Shown piece by piece: positions 21,490 through 34,442 of a stretch of DNA of 64,000 nt. The position numbers and the translations under genes are program-made. How positions within the stretch are numbered: the first letter of the stretch is position 1; each line of letters begins with the position of its first letter. The notes under the pieces are model-generated. The model was given only the letters and a program-made list of their open reading frames with translations. It did not search any database and was not told the origin of the DNA. Source of the DNA: Rhopalosiphum padi (taxonomy: Eukaryota; Arthropoda; Insecta; Hemiptera; Aphididae); the NCBI RefSeq assembly GCF_020882245.1, contig NC_083600.1, forward strand, positions 14,942,001 to 15,006,000, written 5' to 3'.

Positions 21490-22380
21490 TTAACTGGATT
21501 GAAAATTTGACACAAATAAAGGACACATAGCATTAATTACAAAGGATATCTAATTGATTTTATTTGCCACCTATTGTCGTCAAAATTTGGAAAATAGATG
21601 CTCATCAAATGGATTTAAATTAGAAAATGTTATTTTATTATGTGAAACAAAATGGACCATTATTATGAGTTTAAAAAACTCCTGTTATGGATAAAAAGAC
21701 ATAACTATTGTGAAAAATAACATTACTATTATAATATTTACTAGATTAAATGGAATTAGTCCCGTTTGCCTCACATGATGGATGCAAAGGGCATGAATGT
21801 GAAGGAAACAACCTTATTTAGGAATACAATGCATACAACACACGTGTGAAATCTTCTATATGTAATACTTGGATTTTGGATTTTCAAATTCAAATTCATC
21901 TCCTTATACTAATTATCGTGATAATGATACATGTAGGAATATAAACACACAATATATTTAAAAAAAGATGGATGATATTAAGTACTATGTATTTGTTTTA
22001 TGAATTAAAAACATTACTCAAATGGACTTTCTACCCTGGATCTTTTGTTAAAAACTGTTGAAAACGAAGACATTCAGGAAACACATTCATGTAGGACACA
22101 AACGTAGGATTTATAGTTTTTTTTTAAACTAACAAATGGAATTATTTTATCATTGGTGGATATTCATTATTCATTGGATGGATCAGAATTTGGAACATCT
22201 TTTTATTTGGACATCCAGGACCTAGGAAGTATAACTATCGGGGCAGAGCATTATAGTTAAAATGGATTATTCTGAAAGTGCATAAATAATGGATTACAAG
22301 TGGATTTATTAAAAGGAGAATATTGGACCATAGGACAAAAAGGAATTGTTATGGATTATATGCTGAAAAATTTCTACGTA
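21490..22380 (+). promoter_or_regulatory. GGA-rich array, presumed SRSF1 3'UTR
   Basis: Immediately after the SRSF1 stop, about 36 GGA triplets (hand count) occur within roughly 890 bases on the sense strand, while TCC is rare. In such AT-rich DNA fewer than ten GGA would be expected by base composition. Common contexts are ATGGAT, TTGGA, TAGGA and AAGGA. They are not tandem repeats and do not preserve a reading frame. Since SRSF1 binds GGA in RNA, this may be an autoregulatory binding platform. That the region is transcribed as the SRSF1 3'UTR is inferred from its position. Confidence 0.6.
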
Positions 22381-25300
22381 TAGGCATTACATAGTTCTGC
22401 TTAACTAATTGTTGAAATATTTAACAATAATATAATAATTATGTAATGGCATAATTATACATATTTTATAAAGCTATTGTTTAGTACTTATACACAATTC
22501 TAATTAATACAACTATAGATTTTATTTAAAAAATACTGATTAACTAGAAATTCAAAAAGTTAATGTTTCAAAGTGTATCATATATATTGTATATAATATT
22601 AAAACCTGCATATAAATTGTATTATAATGTGATTCAATTTATAAAATATTAATCTAAACATAGCTCTATAAATTAAAAATCACATTTATGATTATAATTT
22701 TTCTGGTTTCCAAATTATTAAAAGGATATTGTAACTGCATGTGTTATCTCCACCTTACTGATACAAAATAATCTTTTTACTGTAATTTTTAATATTAGTA
22801 TAACTTGTCCCTATAATGATAATATTTTAATTAACATAGTAAAATGAATTATTCTAAACGTATAATTACTATGTTATGAAATAGTTTAATGGAGATGCAT
22901 GCAGGTATGACATCTTATTCAAATATTAGATTTTATTTAAATACAGGAGACTAATTATGTATAAATACTTATGAATTATTAAACAATAAAACAAAAAAAT
23001 ATTTATTACATAATAATAATAATAAAAAAGATTGAAATTGTATGAGAATAAGAACCTATCAATATTAATTTTGTATATTTACTTGTAAAACATTTCTAAA
23101 AACTAAAACTTATTTTAACTAATAAGCATTGGTAATTGGCTCAGAAAATAATATAATCAATTAAATTTATTATGTTATATTATTTTATATATGATAATAT
23201 TATTGTATGTAAAAAAATTGTTAACTTATATAAAATGTATACTAAAGTTGATTGATAATTATTATAAATCAAAACAAAAGACAACATTTGGTAAATTTCA
23301 GACTATTAAATAAATAAATAATAAATAATACTATACCTAAAATAAAAATCATTAATTTATTGAATTAAAATTCTTCTATAATTATTTTGGGTAAGTTTTG
23401 TTATATTTTAAAAATTAAAAAAATCATCCAAAAATATTTTTTTAGGTATGTAAATAAAAATAATATTTTTTAAATATTCAAACAAAATATTGCAGTTTAT
23501 ACAGTTGAATTTGTTATTTTATTTATATAAATAATATTGGTGTTTAATGTAGATACTAATTATTCAAATTATTGTAATTTTACAAATGAAGAATAAAGTG
23601 AAAATAAAATTTAAATATGTTTAAAAAAAATTTGTTATCAGTTATTATTATGATTTATATGCTTTTATAATTGAAAGTAGTGTTGTTTATAAAATGAAAT
23701 TATACTTAGATTAACAACATCATTAAACATTACATATAATGTGTTTATTTGGTTCTCGTCTATATTATGTAAGTATTATGTAAGTATGTTTTAAATAATG
23801 AAATGTGTTTTAGTTTTTAAATAATTAAAATATATTTATGTTATTTTTTTTTATATACATTAATGGCAGAATGTACTAAAATTAATTAATTTTACAAAAC
23901 CAATATTTATATATTAAGCTAAATTTCTCTAGTATACAATAAGTTTTAATTTTGTATAAGATTATTTTATTACTAATAATATATTATTATAAATATTATA
24001 CTGTTAATTGGTTATTCAAAATTCAAATGGAATACAACAGAAATTGAATTATAGAACATTTTGATTCAAAGAAAAATCAAGTGTGAAGAAATTGTTATTA
24101 TTTTGAGAAATTGAAAATTTCAAGTAATAAAATTTGACTTGTCATGAGTCAATTGTTTTATTATTTTGTTGGTTACTTTAAATTGTAAATAGCATTTAAA
24201 ATTATAATAATATTCATTTATTTTTCAGTTAAAAGATACAAAAATTTACACTATATCAATAATATATCTATTAAAAAATTAAAATCATTGTAAAAGATAA
24301 TGAAAAAGTAGAGTTAATGTACCAACTTCAACTGAATATTTGTTTTTATATGATACCAAAACTCTCAAGTGAAATAAAAATATATTGAATATGTTCTTAT
24401 AAGTTTAATTGTTTATGGTTAAATTAATTATGTTTCTTTAGACTGCCTGTCTCAATTCATTGGCAAACAATTTTCTGATGATAAAAATGTATTGCTTACT
24501 ATACTGGACAACATCCTTGTCCTCTTGTTTTTAATCGGTGGACAAAAACAATCCATTCACTGTGTCGATGAATATCACTATACACTGGCCATTTGATCAA
24601 TACATCATAATTTTATTGGTATTTTTCTTTTATAAACATATCTTGCATGATACAATCATAAAACCTCCTTTTGAAATATATTAATTATTAATATTGAATA
24701 CTGTTATAATCATACAAACCCATTTTTATAAATTTTAATTTACCTAATCTAGACATAATATGTGATATTACTTATACATATTGAAACATACATTGGGAAA
24801 CTATGATGAAGATTCATAATTATTTAAATTATAATACAAAATTGAACACAAATTATAATTGTAATTGTAGGATAATTAATAGTTATACTTGATCACTTAC
24901 CCTTTTATGTTTTTTATATCACTTATGTTAAAATAATATTAAATAAATTTTGGAATTTAAAATTGTTTATGGGTGTTAATAAATAATTATCTATTATAAA
25001 CTTTGTTGCATTATTAAATATCATTTTAACTTATATTATTTGTCCAGATAAAACCCTACAATGAATAGGAAAGACTACAAATTAAGTAAACTTAATTAAA
25101 TGATTTTTGCCTGAAATTGATTAATTCATAGTTGTTCATAATAAAGCAACATTTGATGTTTAGAAAATACTACATTCATTATAAATTATAATCAATATTT
25201 TCTAAAACCCATTTTTAGTAGATTTGTGGTTTTGTTTGGTCATTCCAACGAGCTATCTAAAAATATATTCCAATGCATTATTTGCCTCACTTAAATATTT

Positions 25301-27639
25301 TAACTCTTATAAAATATTTATAGATAATATATCTAGCTACTTTATTCCTGATCCCTGATTCATAATATAAAAGTATTTATTGATTATTAAAATTTACATG
25401 ATTTCAGTATTAAAATTTCAAATATTAAAAATAAAATAAATACCTACTTATATATTGTATCACAGGCCTTAACTGTTTGTAATTATCTTCACTATCTTGT
25501 TTAAAATTTATTTGTATAAACTAAAATGACATATGTATATTAATTTTAAATTTTAAAATGTATTAAATTGTTTTACTTATACTTAAAAAACTAAATAGAT
25601 ATACATGTGCACACAGGAGAGTCATGTACAAGATTTTCTATCAAAATATATATTTAAAAAAAATCAAAATGTACTATACAAATTAAATACTAAAATTATA
25701 TTGTATTATAATATATATTTACTAATAATTTGAAAGCTTCACCTGTTTTATTCTGTGAAAATTATGACATAATCAACCATATAAATTATTCAATTACACA
25801 TATTATACAATTTAAATATCTGAACATTTTTATTTTTGTTTTCTTATTTTTTATGAGATGCAATAAAAACTGTAGATATTTTATTGTTAAACCTAACTGT
25901 TTAAATTATAATTAATATATGATAAAAGGTTTAATAAAACTACATCCATGATTTTGTTAGGATTAATTTTATAGGTTGTTTACACATCAAGATTATAGCA
26001 AGGAAAAATTTATAGTAGGCCCAGGGACTTCCATATTCATACCTTCCTTGACAAAAGAACTTGTGTAAACATATATCGTTTGATATTAGATTTTAGTAAT
26101 TATTTTTAAATACTATATGGAATTTAAAATTGTTAATTACAGAAAATATTTTATTTAATAAGTACAGACAATTTAGAAGATACTAGCATAAATAATAAAA
26201 GAGTAATATTTCTAATAATCTGGATGAAGTTTAAAGTAATAAGTGCTGCTGATTCCTCAATTTTTTTTTAAATTTCTGTTCTCAAAATTATTATTTCATT
26301 TGATAAAATATATCTTATTAATATTAAGAACATGAATTTTTGATTATTATTCACATTTCATTCATAATATACATACCATGGTACTACTCTATCTTTTCTT
26401 CTATTTCAAATCTCCCTATTATTAACCTTATAAATATTTATATATACAAAAGTTTTATTACTGATTTGTTATGCTTCTGTCTTAACCTAATAAATTAAAA
26501 TATCTTTGATTACTTCCTCTTTTTCTTCGTGAGTTTTAGTATTGGATATTACTTATAACAAACCAAAATATATGTGCACCTTTTTTATATAGTTTATTTA
26601 TTTTTTCAGCTCTGTTGTTACTTGCTACCACAATACCATCTGGCAAGAACAGAAGAAGCTATCTTCAAACAATATTGATATTTTAAAATTTTATTTTATA
26701 AATTTCTTTTTTTTATACCTTATATATTTTTGAATAAAAATAACTTATAAAAATTGGTTTAATTCTATCTTTTGATTAAACATTTATTATGTATCATATC
26801 AAAATCATCTAGTTTAAAAACAAGTGGCTAAGTGTTAATACTGACCAAGAAAACTAAAAATATCTACCTATTATATGAAAACATCTTAATTATTTACTTA
26901 TCTTAAAAATTTACAGTAATAAAATAATCTTAGAACTATGAATGTCCTTTTTTATAACTGGATTCCCTATAAATTCACATATGTATGCTTGAACTTGAAG
27001 TAAGCAGGATATAACACAGCATACTCCATGAAATGTACATCAAATTGAAGGCTCTTTTTTTAAACACATAATACTTATTTATAGTCTTCAAATAATTACC
27101 TTGAAAGACAGAAATAGATACTAAAGAAATTAATTACAAGTTCAAACCGCTATTAATATTTTTTATAAAAATTAACCAACAAAATTGTACACATATTTTA
27201 AATAACAATAGTTTGTGATTAAAATATGGTATTTTTTTTTTTTAAAGAGGATTCATTTATTTATTTATTTTTAATTTTTGCATATCCTCCAAATAAATAC
27301 TAAAGTATGCGCATGCCTATGCACACATTGTATAATAAATTGTTTTATATTTTTTACTTCTCAACATAATAATTAATTTTCAGTTATCACGTATACAATC
27401 AAATTTTAAGTTATTTTAAGGTGGACCAACTAGTCCATTTTATATAGATATTTATTTATTTTAATGGAACCAAATCATTTTAACACTATTATAGACCATA
27501 ATAGATTTAATATTCCACAGTAATACTAGAATTATTGAAAACCTTATACATTTGAACAATGTTAAAAGTTTATTTTTTTATGAAAATCGCATACCAATAG
27601 AAATTGAATAAGAATTTTAATATTGAACGTGTTCTAGAT
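22381..27639. other. Long gene-poor AT-rich stretch
   Basis: No gene was recognised. Two islands stand out from the AT background. 24440-24620 follows a TTTCTTTAG acceptor-like site and has a 50-codon open stretch (SQFIGKQFSDDKNVLLTILD) with normal base complexity. 26608-26680 follows a TTTTTTCAG and contains an open stretch LLPQYHLARTEEAIFKQY. Neither matches a family I know; they may be exons of a long non-coding or distal alternative SRSF1 transcript, or transposon relics. The rest is simple sequence with trinucleotide AAT tracts. Confidence 0.4.
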
Positions 27640-28420
27640 ATACATAAAACATAATCAGATGTACATTTTAGATTCTGAACAGAGTGATGAATGTATTGAT
27701 TTTACAACAATGTGTTTTTTTTTTTTTTTGTCTGTCATCATGTTTTGGAGTAGTAATAGTGCTTTGATTTTTGACTTCTGTCCCTCTTTGAAAAAGAAAT
27801 TGAATCTAGTCGATATTTTGGGGTTCAAAAGTAAAAAATGTCCAGTAGTTTTTAAAAGCGTCAGGAAAAACCCTGAAAAAGTAACGGAAGAACGGGAATT
27901 TTTACGCATGACCACTTTTTGACAAAATCAATTTTTTGATTTTGCTGTAACTCAAAAAAGAATCATTGTAAATACTTGAAATTTTCACCAAATGTTTATA
28001 TTAGCGTTATCTATTAACATTTAAATTTTCAAAATATTTAGAATTTTTTTAAACTATTTTTTGGCCATTGAATTTGATTTTCTAAAATTTAATACAAGGT
28101 TTATTATATGTTGTTCTTGTTATAGTAAAAAAAAACTCCAGCGTCAATATAGAAAAAAATTTATGAGCGTATGAAATTTATTTTTTTACGAAATTGAATA
28201 AAATAATGATATATTACAATTTAGAAAATAATATAATATATTTTACTAATTATCCTAGACTTACAATTCATCTCCGTACAGAATCGTTCTTCGTATACAA
28301 TGATACCTGTCATTTCATTCAAATTCAAATTTAACACATTCATTATATAGTGACCAACTCATTTCCATGTCTACTATACATCAGAGCGATATCCACTTGC
28401 CCACCTTTTTAAATTTAAAC
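27640..28420. mobile_element. Interspersed repeat, transposon remnant
   Basis: The left part contains AGATTCTGAACAGAGTGATG and the right part ATCTCCGTACAGAATCGTTC. These are related in inverse orientation (GATTCTG near one end, CAGAATC near the other), suggesting a large terminal-inverted-repeat or foldback element. Between them are runs such as GATTTTGCTGTAACTC that I associate with common aphid repeats. Overlapping frames on both strands at 27655-27922 are by-products of this repeat. Boundaries and family are uncertain. Confidence 0.5.
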
Positions 28421-28935
28421 TTATTTTCTTCTTGTAATAGAGGTAATCTTAAAAATAATATCAAAACAATTTAAGAAAAATAATTTATTATTTATTACCA
28501 CTTTGTAATTAAACCATATAAATAAATCTAATTAAGATTAAAAATATAATCTTACACATCATACTAATAGTATACAAAATAGTTTAAGGAACATAGTATA
28601 TGTAAATTTGAAAAAATATATTTAGATAATACATTTTAGAATATTCTATAATTTGTGTTTTCTTAATATTTAACATTTATTGATTAAATAAATATCTATT
28701 TCAATACTCAATATTAAAAACAATGCAAGATTTTATGTTTTATCTATTAAAATAATATATTGATAAATACCATAAAAATATAATATACTCCCAAATACCT
28801 AGTTAAAAAATAATGATTAATATCAATTGAAGTTCTAAACATAAATAATTCATATCTATAATTTTACTGAACAATAATTTTTAAATAAGAATACTGTTAG
28901 GCCCACGTTAATACACAAGTAATAAATTACTTCAA
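28421..28935. other. AT-rich 3' flank of the small Maf gene
   Basis: Probably the small-Maf 3'UTR (read leftwards) and simple AT-rich DNA. No coding exon seen. Confidence 0.5.
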
Positions 28936-29620
28936 TTATAATGATTGAAGTTCTAGAGGTAACATTACTTTATTAGTAGCAGCAAATCTTTTTAGCATTT
29001 CATATTGTCTAACTGTATTTTCAACTTCAGACCTAATCATATTATTTGAATGTTGCAGATCGTCTAGCTCTTGATATTCTTGAGATTTCTCTGTTTCTAA
29101 TTCATCCTTTTGTTCAATTCTCTTGATTCGGCAACTGAAATACATAAGAAGTAATTGTTGTGTCAAAAGTAGGTAACAAAAATCAATGCTTAGATAAAGT
29201 GTATGACTATTTAATAATAATTTTATAAATGATAACAAAATATAAAAACTAGACAGATAAACTAACAATGAATTTGTTGAATTTTTTAACAAAGTATAAA
29301 ATTATATTATGTTATCTTACAGACTTAAAAAAAAAATTACCTAGCAGCATATCCACGATTTTTTAATGTCCGTCTGCGCTGTTTCATACGTACTATCTGA
29401 TCTCTAGTTAGTCCACGCATCTTTAGTTGACGGTTTAAATCACGTACAGATATTGTGACCAACTCATCGTCGCTTATATCCAAAACTGGACTTGGCGACA
29501 GCGGTGGTGGCTGTAAACCAATGCATAAGGTAACAAACTTAGTTTTGTGCATATTATTCAAGTAAAATTTGGATCTGTCAATAGGTTACTCACCAAGTAT
29601 TCTCTTTTTAAAGGAGACAT
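28936..29620 (-). CDS. maf-S: Small Maf bZIP transcription factor (MafK/maf-S type)
   Basis: Small Maf proteins dimerise with CNC factors (CncC/Nrf2) to bind antioxidant-response elements in the nucleus. Three exons on the minus strand, 29620-29594, 29510-29341 and 29134-28936, join in phase to 131 residues. The protein starts MSPLKREYL, then a Pro-rich PPPLSPSPV, then the extended homology region ISDDELVTISVRDLNRQLKMRGLTRDQIVRMKQ. The Maf basic region RRRTLKNRGYAASCRIKR follows, with the family-specific YAASCR interrupted by the last intron inside the Ser codon. A leucine-zipper-like coiled coil (QKDELETEKSQEYQELDDLQ) follows. There is no activation domain, as in other small Mafs. It is head to head with CCT6. 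Confidence 0.95.
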
Positions 29621-30442
29621 GCTCATTAAAATTGAAATTAATTCGACTACAAATAATAATTACTAGACAATTTTCTTTTTAAAAATGACTAACTTAAGCG
29701 GAAACAGAAATATAATTAAACGCAAATACGAAATATTAATAATTTTGTTTTTATACTTGCAAGTAATCCTAATTTTTCCTTTCTATTTTTCGTCTATACT
29801 CTATACATAATTTATAGTCTTTATCATTACACACACAATATCGCGGTCTATACCATAGAGTAAGAATTATACTCAATTGTGTATTGTCTATTCCTTATGT
29901 GGTTGTAGTCGGAGTGGTGAACAATATTATAATGGTAAATAGTTATTACTACAATAGCTATATTTGCAAACATAGATAAGGTTTATCTATAATCGTAGTG
30001 ACAGGTGACAGTAACTTTACTGCATTAGTGTTAGACGAAATAAAAAAAAAACAGAAAAATAGAAAGTACAAAATGAACATAAATCGCGGACTAACTATCT
30101 TTGTTGTGTAGTAATAATAGCATTTACCATTTACCACATTCTATAAATTATGTACCCATGATTAACTAGTTAGTTAATCATGCTATTACCTATCTTTTTT
30201 ATCAAATGTAATATAAGACAATGAGATTACAGATGTTCACAGTAAAACTTACAAGTTCCTTGTGAACTGATGTTAGTAACAATTATTCCGATTATTTCAT
30301 ACCTTCATTTTGTAGTGGGTAGTGCCGTACTGCCGTAGTGTTCAGGTGTTCAAATCCGACTTACTAAACACGAGTTTTTTCCCTGTCGAAAAGAAATTTT
30401 TATAATTTATAAACTATTTACGAACATTTTTGAAAATCTACC
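29621..30442. promoter_or_regulatory. Divergent intergenic region between small Maf and CCT6
   Basis: About 0.8 kb between start codons. It should contain both promoters. The word CCATAGAGTAAG at 29853-29864 is identical to one at 7570-7581 in the ARPC3/J-protein divergent region. A Ser/Thr-type codon pattern or further exon was not seen. GC rises slightly near 30310-30380, close to the CCT6 start. Confidence 0.45.
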
Positions 30443-33400
30443 ATGTCTGCTATAAGCTTGTTAAATCCCAAGGCGGAATTTGCTCGTGCCGCTCAAGCGT
30501 TGGCGGTGAACATTTCGGCTGCAAGGGGCATACAGGATGTGATGAAAACCAATTTGGGACCAAAAGGAACAATGAAAATGTAAGCCCCTTAAATTTTAAA
30601 ATGATTTGCTAAACATTATGTTTACCATAAATTTCTCATGGATGTCGTTACCTATATTCATATAGTTTCTACAGTTAAAAATTAGTTATAGGTTAATCAC
30701 AATAGTTTTTAAATCATAATAGCCCTCATATAAATTATCTGCTAAACTTGCAAATATTATCCTAAGCTCATAAAGCTTGAATCTTAGAAACTTTTAATTT
30801 TAATTTGAATTTATATCAATATTTATAAAATTAATTTTTTTTGCCATAATATGACACTCGTTAGGTACACAGGTGTATAATATAAAGAAGTTAAGTATCT
30901 ATTTACCTATTCAAAATTTGGTATTAAGTATATTATATAAAAAATCAGAATTTAAATAAATGCTTAATAATAAAAATATGAATGTATGTTTGGTGTAAAG
31001 TAAACGATTGATAAATCCATAAACTTATTTAACCTAAAAGCAATAATATTAAGTGGATGAAATGTTATGAATTTAAATTAATAATTGAGGTATGAGGAAT
31101 TGTATCTTATGAACTAGATTTGTTGTTTCATTAGTATTTTTAAAATTTTAAATAAACTTTAATTACATTAATTATTTGTTTATAGGTTAGTCTCTGGAGC
31201 TGGAGAAATTAAAATTACCAAAGATGGTAATGTGCTCTTACATGAAATGGTAATATAAATACTTTTAATCTAAGTTTTAATCTGTTGTTTTAATTAATTA
31301 TTTATAACATTAATATCTTATACCTATTAATAATATTTAATAAAATAATTTTCCAAACTTTAGATGATAATTAAATACATATTTTTTGATAATATTTATA
31401 GTCTGATTATTAGTATAACTGAAAATTAAACAGCTAATATTCAAACCTCTTTACAATCTTAAAAGTAAAATATTTTGGTTAGAGTTGTAGCCCTCCCAAA
31501 ATGTCAACCTTAGTTATGTTCATTGTATTTAAAACATATTATATTTATTGGTATACTAGCAAATTCAACATCCAACTGCTAGTCTCATTGCCAGAGCTTC
31601 TACTGCTATGGATGATGCTACTGGTGATGGTACGACTTCAACTGTTCTTATCATTGGTGAACTTCTTAAACAAGCTGAAAACTTGATCTCTGAGGTATAT
31701 ATTAGATATATAAAATAAAACTTTTAAATAATTAAACTTTTATTTTAGGGTGTACATCCTAGAGTGTTGACAGAAGGCATGATTAAAGCCAGAGATAAGG
31801 CATTGGAACTTTTGGAGAAAATTAAAGTTGAAGGAAAACCAGATCGCCAAAGACTGTATGATGTAGCTACTACATCTCTTCGTACTAAAGTTGATAGAAA
31901 ATTAGCTGATCAAATGGCAGATATATGTGTTGATGCTGTATTAAATGTGCAACGTGAAGATGGAATTGATTTACACATGGTTGAATTAATGGAAATGCAA
32001 CATAAGACATCTACTGCAACTACTCTTGTTAGAGGTAAATTTATTTTACTCATTTAAAATTTAAATTATAAATAATATGTACTAATAAAATTAACTTGTC
32101 TTAGGCCTTGTTCTTGATCATGGTTCTAGGCATCCAGATATGCCAAGAAAAGTTGAAAACGCTTATATATTAACTTGTAATGTTAGTATGGAATATGAAA
32201 AAAGGTAATAGATAATTTATTATTATTTTAATTTTTTATTTATATTTAAATATTGTTATTCAGTGAAGTGAATTCTGGGTTCTTTTACAAAACTGCCGAA
32301 GAAAGAGAAAAATTAGCATTAGCTGAACGTGATTTTATTGAACAAAGAGTTAAAAAAGTTATTGAATTAAAACGGAAAGTTTGCCCTCCTGGATCTGGTA
32401 AATCATTTGTTGTCATAAATCAAAAGGTATTTTATTATATGTTGAATCTAATTAATTTGTAAAATAATATATGTATATTTGTCTTACTTTAATGTGTTTT
32501 ACTATATGAATTTTAGGGTATTGATCCATATTCTTTGGATATGTTAGCAAAAGAAGGTATAATTGGCTTAAGGCGTGCCAAAAGGCGTAATATGGAACGT
32601 CTCTCATTAGCATGTGGAGGATCTGCCGTCAACAGTGTTGATGATTTAACTGAAGATGTACTTGGTTATGCAGGATCTGTTTATGAATATGTTTTGGTAT
32701 GTATTATTTTTTTTTTTTATTATTATTATTTATTATGTAATTTGTATATTTAAAATTAATTCAATAATAATTACATTTAGGGTGAAAATAAATACACTTT
32801 TGTTGAAGATTGTAAGAATCCTCTTAGTGTCACCATATTAATAAAAGCTCCTAATAAGTACACATTAACTCAGATCAAAGATGCCATTCATGATGGTTTA
32901 AGAGCAATCAAGAATTCCATTGATGATGGTAATTATTAATATTTGTTGACTTATTTATGAATTGTTTCAAATAATAAGTAAGGTTTTGTTATTGATTCAT
33001 AACAGTAGAATTTGCTATTAGGCTTTTCAATACTATATTGACTATCTATTTGTAACATTGAACGAACACAATCTCCATATATCCATTATTTCCAGTACAT
33101 TTCATCTAATGTCTTTATTTATTTTAATAATAATAAAATAAATTCCAATTTTTAATTATTAATTTACATATTACTCTAATGGTGAGCAGCAAATGAGCAA
33201 CATAAATTAATAATTAAACCGGTTTAAAATAGAAAGATGATAAAAAAAATTTAGTAGGGTTCAGACTAAGTTTTTAGTATCAACCAAGTGTATACAGTTT
33301 ATGCATTTTATGAGTGGTAAATTATCTCATAGAGGAGTTTAGTAGAAAAAGTTGATTTTTCTATTATTTCAGGAGTTAGGGAATTATTTAGTTTCTTTAA

Positions 33401-34442
33401 CATATTTGAATATTTTTTAAATACTCAAAATTACTGTAATGTAAACTTTAACTTAGCTTCGATAATAATTTGAATTTATTATACTTTTATTCTCTAAACT
33501 ACTTTGTATTAATAAATTATCCATGTGATTTAATGTAATAATGTATCTGTATTTCATATTTGTTTGGTTTTTATATTTATAATTTATAAATATAAGGTTT
33601 TTAAAAGATTATATTAACATCATACTTTTACTTGTTTTTATACTATTATATATCTTTTGTGATCATTGTATTTTAGACTAAAAATATCTTGTATTCATAA
33701 GTTCTGAACAACAGTTATCACAGTGCATACAGCTACTTCTGATTTTTGTTTTTATTGGTTTTAAAATAATTAATAATAATGTTCATAATATTATATATTA
33801 TAAATTATAATACCTACAAATAATTACATATTTTTATAAATAAATATTTTTACAAACACCTAAACAAATATAATTATATATATTATAATTATTAATTATT
33901 TAAATTGCAGGTGCTGTAGTACCAGGTGCTGGTGCATTTGAAATATTTGCTTGGCAAGAACTTCAAAAATTTAAAGATGAAATTAAAGGCAAAAGCCGTT
34001 TAGGAATTCAAGCATACGCCGAAGCTTTGTTAATCATACCTAAAACTATTTGTAAGTATATATTTGACAAACTTTTTGCCTGATGTTGATTGGTTATTTT
34101 ACCTAGCCTTTAATATTATGATTTAAACATTTTAGCAATCAACAGTGGTTTTGATGCTCAAGATATGATTGTTAAATTACAAGAAGAGTGTAGAGAAAGT
34201 GTAGGTCCAGTAGGAGTAAATGTTGATAGCGGTGAAGTTCTTCAACCAGTTGATGCTGGAATATTTGATAATTACTGTGTTAAAAAACAAATCCTGAACT
34301 CTTGGTAAGATCATAATATTTTATATAAAGTTTAAATTTTCTAATTTATTTTATTTATTATTTTTTTAGTACTATTATCGCTAGCAATTTGTTGCTTGTT
34401 GATGAAATAATGAGAGCTGGTATGTCATCACTCAAAGGATAA
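30443..34442 (+). CDS. CCT6: T-complex protein 1 subunit zeta
   Basis: Subunit of the cytosolic TRiC/CCT chaperonin, which folds actin, tubulin and other proteins with ATP hydrolysis. Eleven exons: 30443-30579, 31186-31249, 31560-31694, 31749-32034, 32105-32204, 32264-32426, 32517-32696, 32781-32928, 33911-34051, 34136-34304 and 34370-34442. They join to exactly 531 residues, the same as human CCT6A. Group II chaperonin signatures are visible: TNLGPKGTMKML (about residues 36-47), the ATPase motif GDGTTS (89-94), VHPRVLTEG, and VVPGAGAFE near the C-terminal ATP-binding region. CCT6-specific stretches include LVLDHGSRHPDMP and NVDSGEVLQPVDAGIFDNYCVKK. Intron 8 is about 1 kb; most others are under 120 bp. 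Expression is expected to be constitutive. Confidence 0.97.

Noticed and set aside
27655..27922. Open frames of 86-87 codons on both strands at the same place
   Set aside because: Complementary frames within an interspersed repeat; no protein signature.
30300..30380. GTTCAAATCC resembling a tRNA T-arm
   Set aside because: No matching acceptor, D-arm or anticodon stem around it.
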